From the NCBI GenBank assembly GCA_030844895.1, contig JAUTDX010000016.1, positions 1 through 64,000 of the forward strand: a stretch of DNA of 64,000 nucleotides. Reading direction: 5' to 3'. A model generated the notes under the pieces. It was not told the DNA's origin, did not search any database, and saw only the letters and a list, made by a program, of their open reading frames with translations. Within the stretch, counting starts at the first letter, position 1. Each line of letters opens with the position of its first letter. Made by a program: the position numbers and the translations under genes. The DNA is from Ambrosia x helenae (lineage: Eukaryota > Streptophyta > Magnoliopsida > Asterales > Asteraceae). Of the stretch, positions 11,301 to 23,000 are shown one piece after another.

Positions 11301-14026
11301 AAATGTCCGTTCGCCTAGTCAAGTAAAGAAATGCATAAGAAGAGAAGAAAAATATGAAAGACATTTTCCTGGCCAGTACTGAAGAAAAGATACCTGTTGG
11401 GTCTACTTCCTTGGCAAGTTTAATTGCATCAGAAGTGGCAATATCCTGATTAGCAGGAGATATTGCCAGTATGATGGAATTGGGCTGTAAAAACAATTAC
11501 GACATTAGATGGAATAAAACCATGAAAGGTTTATTAAAAAAATAAAATAAAAGCCAGCCGCCGAACCAACCACAGCTAAGTTGGTTGTTAGGATTTTTTT
11601 TTGTCACGGTTTTGACATCTTGAAAACTGATATGTTTCCACCCCTTAATTTTAAGTAATCATGCCTAATGAGCTATAATTATAGTTTTATATGCTTATAT
11701 CTCTTAGGTCTTTAATTAGACAATCAGCCTTAAATTAGACAGCCATGCTAGAATCAAGAAAATCCTCACCCACATGAACAAATATCTAGAAAACTATTCT
11801 TAATTATTATAATTGATGTCGTTTCGGATGTTAAAGTTTATGGCTTCTTGTGGTATAGGAATAGATTTAAATCCGATACGGTAGATTGGAAAAAATGGTG
11901 TAATTTCAATTTCATGTAATTCGTGGTTTTTGGCCGGGCTATTTCCGCTTTGGAGATAGTCTTCTGGCCTAAAGGTTGATGAAAGTTGATTTCCAAAAAA
12001 AAAAATTATAATTGATTACTTCTTCCATTCCAAAAGAAATGCAACTTCTTTTTGGCAAGTTCTTAACTTTTTATGTTAATTTACTTCTATGCTATTAGTA
12101 ACCAATGAATGAAATTAATAACTCTGATTTTAGGTCCATAGTTTTCATCACTTTGTCTATAACTCTATATTAAGAAACATTTTCAACATTTGAACAATAA
12201 TCAAATATCAATTTGAACAAAATGCTGTCAGTTTATTAATCTTTATCCAATTACTAAGCGATCAGTTTATAATTTGTTTATTAATCTTTATCCAATTATT
12301 ACTATTAGATTTTGTCTAAAATAGTAATAATCTGACAACTATAAGATTTAGTTTCAAATTCATCATAAAACACAAATATAAATTGGTTACTAGGATACAA
12401 TTAACATACAACACCATATTGATTACATATAGTTAATTGTCATCTATGGCTTCATGTAGCTGATGTAAAGCATTATTAGATTTATTTTACTCAAAAAAGT
12501 AACATGCACATACATACATGGAAAAAATAACCAGTAATGCTGGTCACAGATAAACAACATAAAACAGCCTTACCTTCTCAACGTAAAGCCGAACCATATT
12601 TTCAATATCTTCGACTATAGTTTCAGACTGTCCCTCTGAAAAGAGCAAGGATCTTCATATCAGATGAAGCTCAGGGCAACAATATAATCTAATAATTATT
12701 ACGAGGAAAGGTAGGGAGAACATACCGACAGCAACTTTCGTCAGCCCAGGTAAATCAATTAAGGTTAAGTTGACAACTGGAAGAACAAGGAAAGGATGTT
12801 GAGACGTTAGCATCATAGGATAATACAAGAACAATGAAACCAGTAGTAGCTCATAGCAAGCACTTAGAACAACACTAATACAACAAGTCTAGGTGATGTA
12901 TATTTAAAAACGCACCATGAGGCGAGTATATACTGAGATGAATTGGGATCGGAGATATTTGTTTAGTCTTCCCTGTGATTCTGTCTGTTTCATCTTGAAT
13001 TTCTTTACGTACCACAGCTGCAAAGAGGTTAAGACAATGAAATCACATCAGCCTCTTACACATTTTAAAAAAAAAAAAAAAAAAAAGACAGTAGACATTA
13101 AATTACAATTCTATGTCCTTAAACTAACGTTATTAAGTAAAGAACATGCCAGTTAATGAAGTTGCATAAAACATGTTAAAAAAATAACAAAATTACAATA
13201 ATGAGTATCAACGACTTCACATACAAAAATCAGTGAATCGCCTTCGGGGCAAATGGCCAAATTCAGCATACTCTTCTTCCCTGCCCTCTGTCTGGTGCAG
13301 TTGCAACACCAAAGGACGCCTTGTGACAATCCCTGAAATAACCACATAATAATAATATTATATGCATCAACAAACACCACAAATTAAAGAATAAAACTTA
13401 AAAAAAAAGGTAGACAAAATATGAAACAAAACAACTAACCAGATCCTCTAGGAAGAAAGTCCCTCCCAACAATACTCTCTAACACCGAAGACTTCCCGGA
13501 ACTCTATCATCAAGTCAATTGCAGATCACATAAACAGTCAATAACAAAACAATAATATGAAAGTAAAACTACATAAATGACCTTACTGAGGTTATAAAAA
13601 CAACTTAAACTCAAATAAAAGTTTCATGTCCAATTTTACTGCAGAAAGTAAATGATCATAATTCAGATTATGTTTCCTTCACTAATACTTCAAAGTTTAC
13701 GTGCTTCTCAAGTCACAAACAGTATAAAATATTATCTCAAGACTCCTGTCAAAATATTAGCCTCAACAAAAGTTATCTAGACAAGCGATGGCTAAAGCTA
13801 TTAAAATTTATAAAAATAATTACGATGTGAAGGAGATCGAAGATAATAATAATAATAAATAAAAAAGGGAGAAGAAGAAGAATACCTGACCGCCGACAAC
13901 GGCAACGGAGGGAAGAGCGTCCCAAAGAGAAGAAAAAGTGGAGTCGCCACCGCCGTAGTCACCGAGAGCAGTACAAGCTCGTTGTATACGGTTTACTAAA
14001 CCGATCAAGCTTTGCATAGTCGCCAT
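8320..14026 (-). CDS. DRP1: Dynamin-related protein 1 (DRP1) family GTPase, 15 coding exons
   Basis: Plant DRP1 is a large GTPase that assembles on membranes at the cell plate and plasma membrane in cytokinesis and clathrin-mediated endocytosis. The coding exons (minus) are 14026-13886, 13503-13440, 13332-13225, 13017-12916, 12776-12726, 12635-12574, 11484-11394, 11314-11250, 11155-10961, 10878-10759, 10668-10598, 10151-9926, 9846-9796, 9403-8945 and 8448-8320. All junctions are GT..AG and the phases join without a stop, giving 644 codons. The G domain shows the P-loop GGQSSGKS (45-52), DLPG (146-149) and TKLD (215-218). The middle domain follows, with ADGYQPHLIAPEQGYRRLI in exon 12. The GTPase effector domain fills exons 14-15, ending AWVR. 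Arabidopsis DRP1 proteins are about 610-625 residues; the extra length is mainly a Pro/Asp/Arg-rich linker in exon 14. The paralogue (C- or E-like) cannot be fixed by eye. Confidence 0.95.
11485..12573 (-). other. DRP1 intron 6 (1.09 kb) carrying a LINE insertion
   Basis: The largest intron of the gene, between the exon ending VEK and the exon starting PNSIIL. Apart from the LINE tail at 11818-12004 it is AT-rich with nothing else recognised. Confidence 0.85.
11818..12004 (+). mobile_element. 187-bp 5'-truncated LINE tail with 12-bp target duplication
   Basis: The plus-strand reading gives a LINE ORF2 C-terminus (SDVKVYGFLWYRNRFKS, then VDWKKW, then stop), with an A-run at the 3' end. It is flanked by perfect 12-bp direct repeats ATTATAATTGAT at 11806-11817 and 12005-12016. 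This is a textbook target-primed insertion, lying antisense to DRP1 inside an intron. Confidence 0.85.
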
Positions 14027-14031
14027 AATTG

Positions 14032-14081
<50 letters not shown>

Positions 14082-14206
14082 CGCGTGTTTTTTCAGAGCC
14101 TAAAGAATAAAGTTAAAAACCCTAGAGGAGGAGATCGGAGCCTATGGAGAAGTGGTATACGATTTACGGATGAACGGTTGAGGACGGATTGTGTTTAGAT
14201 GAAACC

Positions 14207-14253
<47 letters not shown>

Positions 14254-14442
14254 TGAAGAAGCTGTGAATTGGTCGTGAAGGAAGTAGGAAACGCAAAAGG
14301 TCTGACCGGAAGAAAAAAGGGGGTGGGGGTGTGCTAACATGCGCTTGGTGGTGGTTTTGAATTTTTGCGTGTTTTATATATCGATTGGCCGCCGACTCCG
14401 ATTTTATTGGAATAATAATATTTTTGAACCGGCACCATGCGG
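14027..14442 (-). promoter_or_regulatory. DRP1 5' leader/promoter region with (ATA)n and (GA)n microsatellites
   Basis: Immediately upstream of the DRP1 ATG lies a trinucleotide run of about 17 units (14031-14080), and further up a (GA)n run (14210-14251, TC on the transcript strand). TC-rich tracts are common in plant core promoters and leaders. No confident TATA box was picked. The frame at 14195-14482 reads through the GA run and is not a gene. Confidence 0.5.
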
Positions 14443-14941
14443 CAGTGGCGGATACAGAACTTTTTGACACGGGGGGCACCATGCGGGTTGGCTAAAAATG
14501 GAGTAGGTAAAAAAATTAATAGTAAATAACGTAGTTCATTAAACCAATAATAGACGATAAATTTTTTAGTTTACTATAAACTTTTTATCTACTTTTAAGG
14601 ATGTAATTTAGTTTACTGTAAACTTTTTATCTACTTTTAAAAATACAAAGGGTTTATTGATTTTTTTTGCAAAAGAACATGTTGACTAAAAAAAATAATG
14701 TATCATCTTAACTAATAGTCAATCTATTTAAGCTCTGATACAAGCCTTTAAAACTCCCTCCCTCCCTTGGAATTTTAGTTGGACACGTGGGCCTGTTAAA
14801 AGTTAATGCCACCTTAGGCCTTTCAAACATAAATGCAAATCTTCTTGAATGGAAAATGGACCGTAGAGAAAAAATTACCTATGAATGGATAATGTAGGGT
14901 GGGCACATGCCCACCATAAGAACAAAGTGTATCCGCCAATG
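14443..14941. mobile_element. Non-autonomous hAT element, 499 bp
   Basis: The terminal inverted repeats are CAGTGGCGGATAC on the left and CATTGGCGGATAC (reverse complement of the right end), 12 of 13 matching. The element is flanked by a perfect 8-bp target duplication CCATGCGG at 14435-14442 and 14942-14949. An 8-bp duplication and a CA..TG terminus fit the hAT superfamily. There is no transposase. An internal direct repeat (CTTTTTATCTACTTTTAA) occurs twice (about 14580-14640). Confidence 0.85.
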
Positions 14942-15149
14942 CCATGCGGTCTAGTCGTTTTTTCGTTTTTAACTCGATTTTTCCCTGAGCCGGCAAATTT
15001 CATCTCATTTCACCCAAAGTTATTTACATAGTTACATTTAGTAAGGTACTAGTCGCAATCCAAAACAACACAATAACACCCATTTTGTTCAACTGCTACA
15101 GTTATACAAAGACATCGATATCACATAATAGGAACATCAAACGCTTTCC

Positions 15150-17480
15150 ATTTCTATTATGTCCATCCCGTTTGCTTAGATTTGTGTTTCACCCAACTAA
15201 ATGTCATCGCTTGTATTTCGCCAAATAAACCATCTAAATTCACCCTTTTGCCTTGAAAAGTTGCAACGTTTCGAGCCTTCCATATTGTCCAAGTTACAGC
15301 TAGAATGATGATTCTTATCCATTTCCTCTTGTTCTCATTCTTGTGGATATCCAAAAGATCTCTTACTTTGAATGCAAAAACTAGAGGGATTCCGCACCAT
15401 CTACTAACCTTATGCCATAACCAAGAAGCTACGTAACAGGAAGTAAGCAAATGATCAGCATCTTCGTCAGCTTCACCGCAATACTTACACACGATCGGCC
15501 CATGCATCACCTTCCCTTTGTGCAGTCCTTTCAGTGTAGGTAACCTATCTTGTTCAACCCTCCAAATGAATATAGGCACCTTCTTTGGCACTCATTTGAC
15601 CCATTGGAAAAGAAGTGGCGTAGCTTGACAATCGTTTACTGCATGATGATACCAAAAACACCCCATCCAAAGTCTCATCCTAAAACCAAGTGTCCTACCC
15701 CAGAGTCAGGTCGGTACCAGCAATTAGTGCACAGTACTGTTGCACATCACTGTTGCAAAGCCGTCAATTGCATAGTACAACTTGGTGCTCGTTTCGAGTC
15801 CCACCCCTGAATACAAGCAGCAACAGAAACTTTTTTGTCTTTCTCGATTACGAATAAACATGAGAAACAATCTTTGAGTGGTCCGTCTCCAATCCACCAA
15901 TCGATCCAGAAGCGAATGTCAACCCCATTGCCAACTTTCCCTTTTAAGAGAGACGAAATGTTTAAGTTTTGGTCCAAAACAACATCACCAATCTTATTGA
16001 TAGCATTCCAAGCGTCGGACAGCCCACGTTTGATTGGCAAATATAACGATGAATTTTGTTGATGATGAATGACCGAGACCACTCAACACCAAATTGTCTC
16101 TCTATTATATTTAAATCTCCACCACCACTTGATCAACAAACTTTCGTTCATTGTTTTAAGAGACCCAAGGCCAAGACTTCCTTTATCCATTGGACCAATG
16201 ACTCTCTCCCATGCGATCCAATTCATTTTCGGTTTGTCTTCGTCCCCACCCCCAGAAGAGCTAACGTCTAAGAGCTTACAGAGTATCGATCACACCGATA
16301 GGGGCCTTATATAGAGAGAAAAAAATATAGAGGTAGGCTATCTAAAGCAGCCGGAGAAGAATTATCCGACCTCCGAATGAAAGATTCTTAGCTTTCCACT
16401 TTGATAACCGTTTCTTGAAGACTTCAACCACATTATCCTAATATCGCAATTGATCCGTATTAACTCGAACTAGTAGGCCCAAATATTTACACAAAAGCAT
16501 ATTTGCCATGCACTTGATTGACTCGGCCAATACTTCCACACACTCATACCCCATACCTATTCCAAATAAGCTTGTCTTCTGGTAGTTCATCTTTAGTCCT
16601 GAGATAAGAAAGAAGCATCTCATCAACTGTATAATATTCTTGGTATTCGACTCACCCACTCCCCAATATAATCCATATCGTCCGCATACATTAGGTAGGT
16701 AATGGTTGGCCCATCATTGGGAAGTCGGAGTCCACTAATAAAACCCAATTTCTTTGCCTTTTCAATGAAACTTGTTAACGCTTCCAGAGCCACAATAAAA
16801 AGAAAAGAGGATTGCGGATCACCTTACTTAACACCTCGGAAACACTGGAATTCTCTTGTTGGCGAACCATTTATCAGTACCGATGCTTTAGAGGACTCCA
16901 AAATTATGTTAATCCACATCCTCCTTTTCGGTGGAAACCCCATTTGCTACAGGACTGAAATGATAAAATCCCAATTTATAGAATCGTATGCCTTTTCCAT
17001 GTTCACTTTTAAGATGAAAGCTTCGCTTCGTGATCTTTTTGCCCATGAGCAGATTTCATTCAAAATCAGTGGGCCATCCAGAATGTTCCTATGTGCCAAA
17101 AAAAATGGGCTAAAACTCAGTGATTACCGTGTCTATGACCCATTTTACCCGATTCGCCAAGACCTTCGAGATAATCTTGGAGATGCACCCGATGAGACTA
17201 ATGGGTCGAAATTAACTGAAATTTATAGGATCAGGGCCTTTCGGGATTAGAGCAATGATGGACGGCCCACAGCCTCGATTAATCACTCCATTCTCGTAGA
17301 ACGGCTCCATCACCTTCATAATATTATCCTTCAGAAGATCCCAGAAGTGTTTTAGGAAGCCAAAAGTGAAGCCGCCTGGGCCGGGTGCACGATCACTACC
17401 ACAATCCCATATACCCGTTTTAACTTCTTGGATAGAGAAAGGAATTACCGGACTATCAACATCAACAGAGGACAATCGCT
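15150..17480 (-). pseudogene. Decayed LINE (non-LTR retrotransposon) ORF2: RT and zf-RVT
   Basis: Minus-strand fragments appear in the expected order. At 17475-17212 is the RT N-terminal part (DRAPGPGGFTFGFLK, then IIALIPKGPDP). At about 16688-16677 is the catalytic YADD box, followed by 16659-16438 (LKMNYQKTSLFGIG). At 16082-15747 is KIGDVVLDQNLN and an FWIDWWIGDGPL segment. At 15591-15157 is the zf-RVT domain (FIWRVEQDRLPT, CKYCGEADEDADHLL) and a WTIWKARN tail. LINE ORF2 is an RNA-templated polymerase used for target-primed integration. Stops and frameshifts separate all pieces, and the 5' endonuclease domain and ORF1 are absent. It is non-functional. Confidence 0.85.
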
Positions 17481-18044
17481 TCAGTCCTGGACAAGTGAAA
17501 AACGGTCGAACCTATTTTGGCTCCCGGAATTTGAAAGCGAAAAACTTCCTTGAGAAGCAATGTAAAAATTAGATGTGAAAATGAGTGTGTTAGACAAGTA
17601 ACGGGTCAAAATAATTAGCAAAGAGCAATGAAGATGACTAAATATTTATTAAGATTCAAACTAAATAAGAACGGAAATCAGAAGGATTAAAAAAAACAAA
17701 TTTTGTAAGACATCATTTACGCCAAAAGATTTACTGCTAAAATGCTAAAAAGAGTATATTCACGGATATTACCAGGGATTTTAACACCCTGATGTTGATT
17801 TGACTTGATGACGCATAAAAATAAGGGCAACAACGACGTGAACGGGGCAACGAAGTAGACGATGGAGAGTGGCGGTTCCTTGCGACTTGCAGTAATTACA
17901 GAGAAAGAATGGATGATGTATGCAAAATTTTAGGACGATTGCAATTAACAGCCAACAATTAATCCCCTTCATAGCAATGGTCGTTTCAATTGCACCCTCA
18001 ATCATGAATTCGTGATGAAATGCAGGTTATAGTCGATTAGGTTT
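17481..18044. other. Intergenic, nothing recognised
   Basis: AT-rich. The frame at 17781-18005 (minus) has no recognisable motif. It ends at the target duplication of the next transposon. Confidence 0.5.
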
Positions 18045-18052
18045 CCAGAGGG

Positions 18053-18767
18053 TAGGCCTGTAAACGAACCGAACGTTCATGAACTGTTCGGCGGGAAGTT
18101 CGTTTATGTTCGTTTATTTAGATAAATGAACGAACACGAACACAATTTTTTGTTCGTTTAATTAAACGAACGAACATGAACACACGTTATGTTCGTTCAT
18201 TTATGTTCATGAACGTTCGTTTATTTTTGTTCGTTTATGTTCGTTTAATTAAACTTTACTTTATTTTTATTATTTAGTTCCCTTGGTTAAGTAACCTTAA
18301 TTCATATTATATTATATTATATTATATTATATTATAATATATTATATACAATATATTTGATATTTTCTAAAATTTAATCCTAACCCTAACATTCTAAACA
18401 TATCATCCGCTCTCCACACTTCACAACCTCACCTCCCTTCTTCTCCACACTCCGCAACCCTACTAATTTAGATTTTGTTTTGGTTGCATTGTGATGTATT
18501 AGATTTGGTTGAATTGTGATGAATCATTATTAAATTTGTTTTTGTTTGTGCTCATTAATGTCCGTTTATGTTCATTTGTGTTCGTTTATGTTATGAACTG
18601 TTCGTTTAGGTTTTAAATGAACGAACATAAACGAACACGAACACGACAAATTTCTTAATGAACGAACATGAACACAAAAATGTGGTCGATTATGTGTTCG
18701 TGTTCGGTTAAAGTTAAACGAACAAACACGAACACGCCTGTGTTCGTTCGGTTCGTTTACAGGCCTA
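18053..18767. mobile_element. hAT-like foldback element 1, 715 bp
   Basis: Terminal inverted repeats begin TAGGCCTGTAAACGAACCG at both ends. An exact 8-bp duplication CCAGAGGG flanks it (18045-18052 and 18768-18775). Both arms are packed with GAACGAACA/TGTTCGTTC words, so the ends can fold back over well beyond the termini. The centre is an AT-rich spacer with an (ATATT)n run at 18306-18340. No transposase frame is present. The same termini recur at 39595-40395 and 58292-58774. Confidence 0.85.
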
Positions 18768-19331
18768 CCAGAGGGGTAGGGAAGGAACATTTTTTTCATA
18801 TAAGAGAGGAGAAGGTGTGTGAAATGTCTACACTACCCTTATAAGTGTCTTAATTGTCACCAAGATGCCTATAATACCCTTAAATTTCTTGCTTAAACAT
18901 GTTGTACATGTTGCTTCTTAAGTTGTACTGAAATGAAAATGACCATATTAGCCATCACTCCTCCTTTATAATATGTATTATAGATTATAGATATAGGAAA
19001 AAGATCAAATAGGAACCAAGAGCCTAGTTAAGAACTTAGGAACCAATCTGAGCCATTCATTTTTTATCTTGATCTAGGGGGTAGTTATGTAATTAGACAA
19101 TTAAATATTATATTTTAATTTAATTAAAAGTTTTATAAATGGCAGTTAATTATCTTCTTGCGATTAACATGCAAGTGTTTTTTGACTTTCCTTAAATCTC
19201 TCAACCTATTATCATCTCTAATCCCAAATAAAAAAAATTACGTTCGATTGAATTCGATTGAATCGAAATAACTTCCAGTCGAATTCAGAAGATTTAAATT
19301 GATTGAATTGAAAAAACTTTCGATTTAAAAG

Positions 19332-20054
19332 TGTTGGATCAGTTTGCTCTTTTGTTTAAGTAAGAACTTGCTATCTTTGACACTTAAGTGTTTAGCAAGC
19401 TCTTTGTATATCAGATTATAAGCACAGCGGAATGTATAAGTTAAAGCAACACTTTTTATACTTAGGAAGAGTTATTACTCCCCCTTGATGATTGAAACTA
19501 ATAATGACAAGTATTTATTATGAATCTAAGCAGTAAATGAGAATTAGATACTTAGACAGATTCACAATAAATACTGAAATGGAATAGAACAGTGAAAGTG
19601 CTTGAAGGATTTTTCTATTAAAAATCAATGTCTAAAATAGAAGGTTGAAGCCTCCTATTTATAGACATTTACATACATGTATCTTGCCCATAAAGCAAGT
19701 ACAGAAACATCAGAAACAAGTTGCACAAGTTGCAACATTGAAACTAACAAATACAGCTAAAAAGTAATAATAAACAATAAACTACTGATACAAAAGGCGG
19801 TGGAAAATATCTGATGCTAAGTGCTGATGAATGACAAACTACTGATGAGTAGTTTGTCTTCAGTACTTCTGAAGTGAACTTGTCTGGTTTGGACTTCAGA
19901 ACTTCTGATGAAGTTTCTTCTTCAGCACTTCTCATATCTTCTCTTCAGCAGTTTCTTGTCTTCTCTTCAGTACTTCTATACTTAGCCAAAATGACAGAAG
20001 TGAATTAGACTAAGGTTTCCAAAAGTGGTTTCACCAATCCTCTTTGTCCTAACA
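19332..20054 (-). repeat. 3' LTR of the Sirevirus-like element
   Basis: 723 bp, starting TGTTGGATCAG and ending CTTTGTCCTAACA in plus orientation. It is near-identical to 30184-30906, and the differences I see are all transitions. It contains many ACTTCTGA/ACTACTGA words. The short frame at 19744-19935 is LTR sequence, not a gene. Confidence 0.95.
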
Positions 20055-20066
20055 ATCTCCCCCTGG
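20055..20066 (-). other. Polypurine tract of the Sirevirus-like element
   Basis: The minus strand reads CCAGGGGGAGAT directly before the 3' LTR, the expected primer for plus-strand DNA synthesis. A further AGGGGGAGAA-type tract on the minus strand near 21626-21640, in the extra ORF, recalls the multiple polypurine tracts described for Sireviruses. Confidence 0.8.
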
Positions 20067-20095
20067 ATGGATGAAGCCAAAACCTTACTAATTCC

Positions 20096-23000
20096 TTATG
20101 ATTTTCTTCTGTCTTGAACAATCTTCCATATCTCTTTGTACATGGTGTTCTTGAGCTGGTTTAACTGTCCATCAGATAGAGATTCTCTCTGTGGTTCCAG
20201 ATGTTGAATTGTGAGCAGGTCTTGTGTTGACAGTTTCTTTAGATCACTGATCTTCTTGTAAGCCCTGCTTGAAAGGTCTCTTCTTGTCAACAATACTGAG
20301 TTGTTATCAGTAAGTGACCATCTGATGATAGGTACCTTTGACTTGTTAAAGTCAGAGGAATAGGGAACCAGACTTGTCCCTTGGGTTGATGATCCTGAGT
20401 GTTGGATGCTTTCTGTTTCAGTTAACCTCAGGTGGGAGTCTCTTCCTTGTTGTTGTTGTTGCATATCAGGCATCTGAATAGTTGGGAGATGGTGTTCAGT
20501 CACTACCTTGGTATGCATCTTGTCTTTGATAGTCTTTTGGATTTGGTAGGCAAAAGTGGAAGGATCCCTGAATTGTGTTAACAGAGGTTTCTCCTCAATG
20601 TCAAAATCTGAATGGACTATTGAACTTCCTTCAAGTAGTACCATTTTGAAATCAGTTTTGACATTGTCCTCTGCTTTCTTTCTTTGAGTAGCAGGCTTTC
20701 TTATTGATACACCAGAAGTTCTAACTACTGATTTTGAAGGATCAGCAGTTTGAAACTTCTCTGGATTTGCAGCCTTAGCAGCCTTGTATTTTCTATAAGT
20801 ATCCATCAGTCTTTCTTCTTTCCATCTGGATACTGAGGCTTTTGAACCATAGCCCTCTGCTACTAATTCATCTATCATCTGGGCTCTCTTGGCCTTTCCT
20901 TCTTTACTTGTGGCCAGTTTGTCTGCAAGCAGTTGTGCCCTTCTTGTCAGCTCTTGCATAGAGAGTCCCTTGAGTGTGTAGGCTTTAGTCTTGCTGTTCT
21001 TTGTGATGTAAGACACCGGTTGTTGTCTTTTGTCTTGTTCAGCAATCTCATCAAGGCTAGCCTGCCTTTGTAGTTCAGCTTCATAGGCCTGAAGTTTTTC
21101 TTCATGGCTTAAGTCTAAATCATCCCTTTCTTCCAGAGTTTTCCAGATCAGATCTTCTCTGGCCTTCTTGTTGGCTGCAACTAAGCTCTTCTCTAGTAAT
21201 TCAGCTGATTGAGAGATAGGAGAAGGGTTTAGTACAGTCATTGTTGTAACTGTTTTAGTAGGCCTGATAGGATCAGATGTTGGTTGAATGGGAGCAGTTG
21301 TTCTGGAAGGTTCAGTTTGTTGAGGTTTGAAAGTGTTAACCTCTGCTGGGTTGACAACTGCTGATGGTTTGTCAACTACTGAAGGATTGTCTTCAGTATC
21401 TTCTGAGTCATCAGTACTTTGACCATCAGAGGTTTCTTTATTATGCCTTAGGGATTCTTCAGAGGTTTGGGTCTCATCTTCTTTTTATGTGGCTTCAATT
21501 TCTTCCACTGAGACACCAAACTGTTTGGCCAGTTTTTCTTTTCTGGCTTGATCCTTCTGATCTCTTTCAAGGATGGCCACTCTTGCCCTTATCCTGGCTT
21601 GGAATGACTCCTTAGGTTCCCTAATTTTCTCCCCCTTTTTGGATTCATCAAGTTTAAGTTTAGAGGTTGAGGGTTGGGAGAATTGACCTTGAAGATGAGC
21701 AATCTGTTTGCTGTTGAATTCTATCTTGTTGGACAGATCATTCATCTTTGTCTTGATCACTCCAAATTGGTTCTTGATTGACAGCTCCAAGTTAGCTGTG
21801 TATGTTTGGAAGTGATTCTTGATGAGAGTGTTCATCATGTGGTACAGGGGACCCTCTGGGCTGCATAGCTGGTTCAAGTCTATGCTTGTTTGCCCAGGGA
21901 ATTGGGTAGGCATTTGTTGTGAAGGGTGTGTTTTTGGGAGATCCTCATGTTGTACAGAGGATGCCACTCTAGGGGTTTTAGGGATTGAGTGGACTTTAAC
22001 CTGTGCAGGGGTGACTGGCTTCTTGAGCTTGGATACCCCTGAAACAGGACCTTCATAAAGTGCCGTCAATTCAGTAGTTTTAGTTTTTGAAACATCATCC
22101 AAATTAATGGAATCATCTGAATCCCTGATGTTGTCCTCATTGAGGACTGTCTCAGTTAAATCATGAGTTGAGCCCAACTCAGTTCTCTCATGAACCTCTT
22201 GTTCTTGGTTCTGAGGATTTCCTACTTCAGGCATTAAGCCTTCATCAGTAGTTGCCACATCTGAGGTCTTAGCTATTTTACTTCTATCCTCAGATCCACC
22301 ACTGGGTGGTAACTGAGTAGTAGCAGCCTCAGATGCCCCAAGAGTCTCTAAAATTGGGCTTAAAGACTCTGGTCCACCCTCATCTCTTAGGTTAGGGCTA
22401 GTGATGTCCACATCCATGTCTGATGTTGTGGTTATGTCCCCTGTTTGTTGTGGTTGTAGGGGACTGACATAATCAGATGGGACTTTCTCTTTTAGCCCAG
22501 AGAGAAGTTTGGCAATTTCTATTGCCTCTGGTTCAGAAATTTGAGGGGTTGGTTCAGTAGTTTGGGCAATAGGTGAAATTGGTTGGTCAGCAGTTTCAAA
22601 AGAAGAGTGAGTTTCAATAGTTTTTCTAAGTCTTTTTCTTTTGAATAAGATAGTTATGGGTGCTCTTGGTGGGGTTTGAGATGTATGAGACTGAGAGGGT
22701 GTTTCAGTCTCACCTATTTGAAGAGCAGATTGCTCATGAGCATGTTCAGGCATCTCAACCTCCTGAACAGCTGTTCTTTTGGGTTGGTGGGTTTTTGTCT
22801 TTGTTGGCTTGGGCTGTTTGGCTTTTGGTGGTGTGAGTTTGGAAGATGTGGGCTTCAGGGGGACTTGTTGTTGTTCTCCCTGATCATCTTCTGGCCAGGT
22901 AGCCGGTTTGTTATGCCTAGAGTATGCTTGTGAGGTTAATGGATTTAAAGTTGAAACTTTTCCCACAAGCACCTCATTACCCAGTTCCCCTATTATGCAT

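Noticed and set aside
14195..14482. Minus-strand frame with a Ser-Leu run near DRP1
   Set aside because: Reads through the (GA)n tract in the DRP1 promoter region and crosses the hAT boundary.
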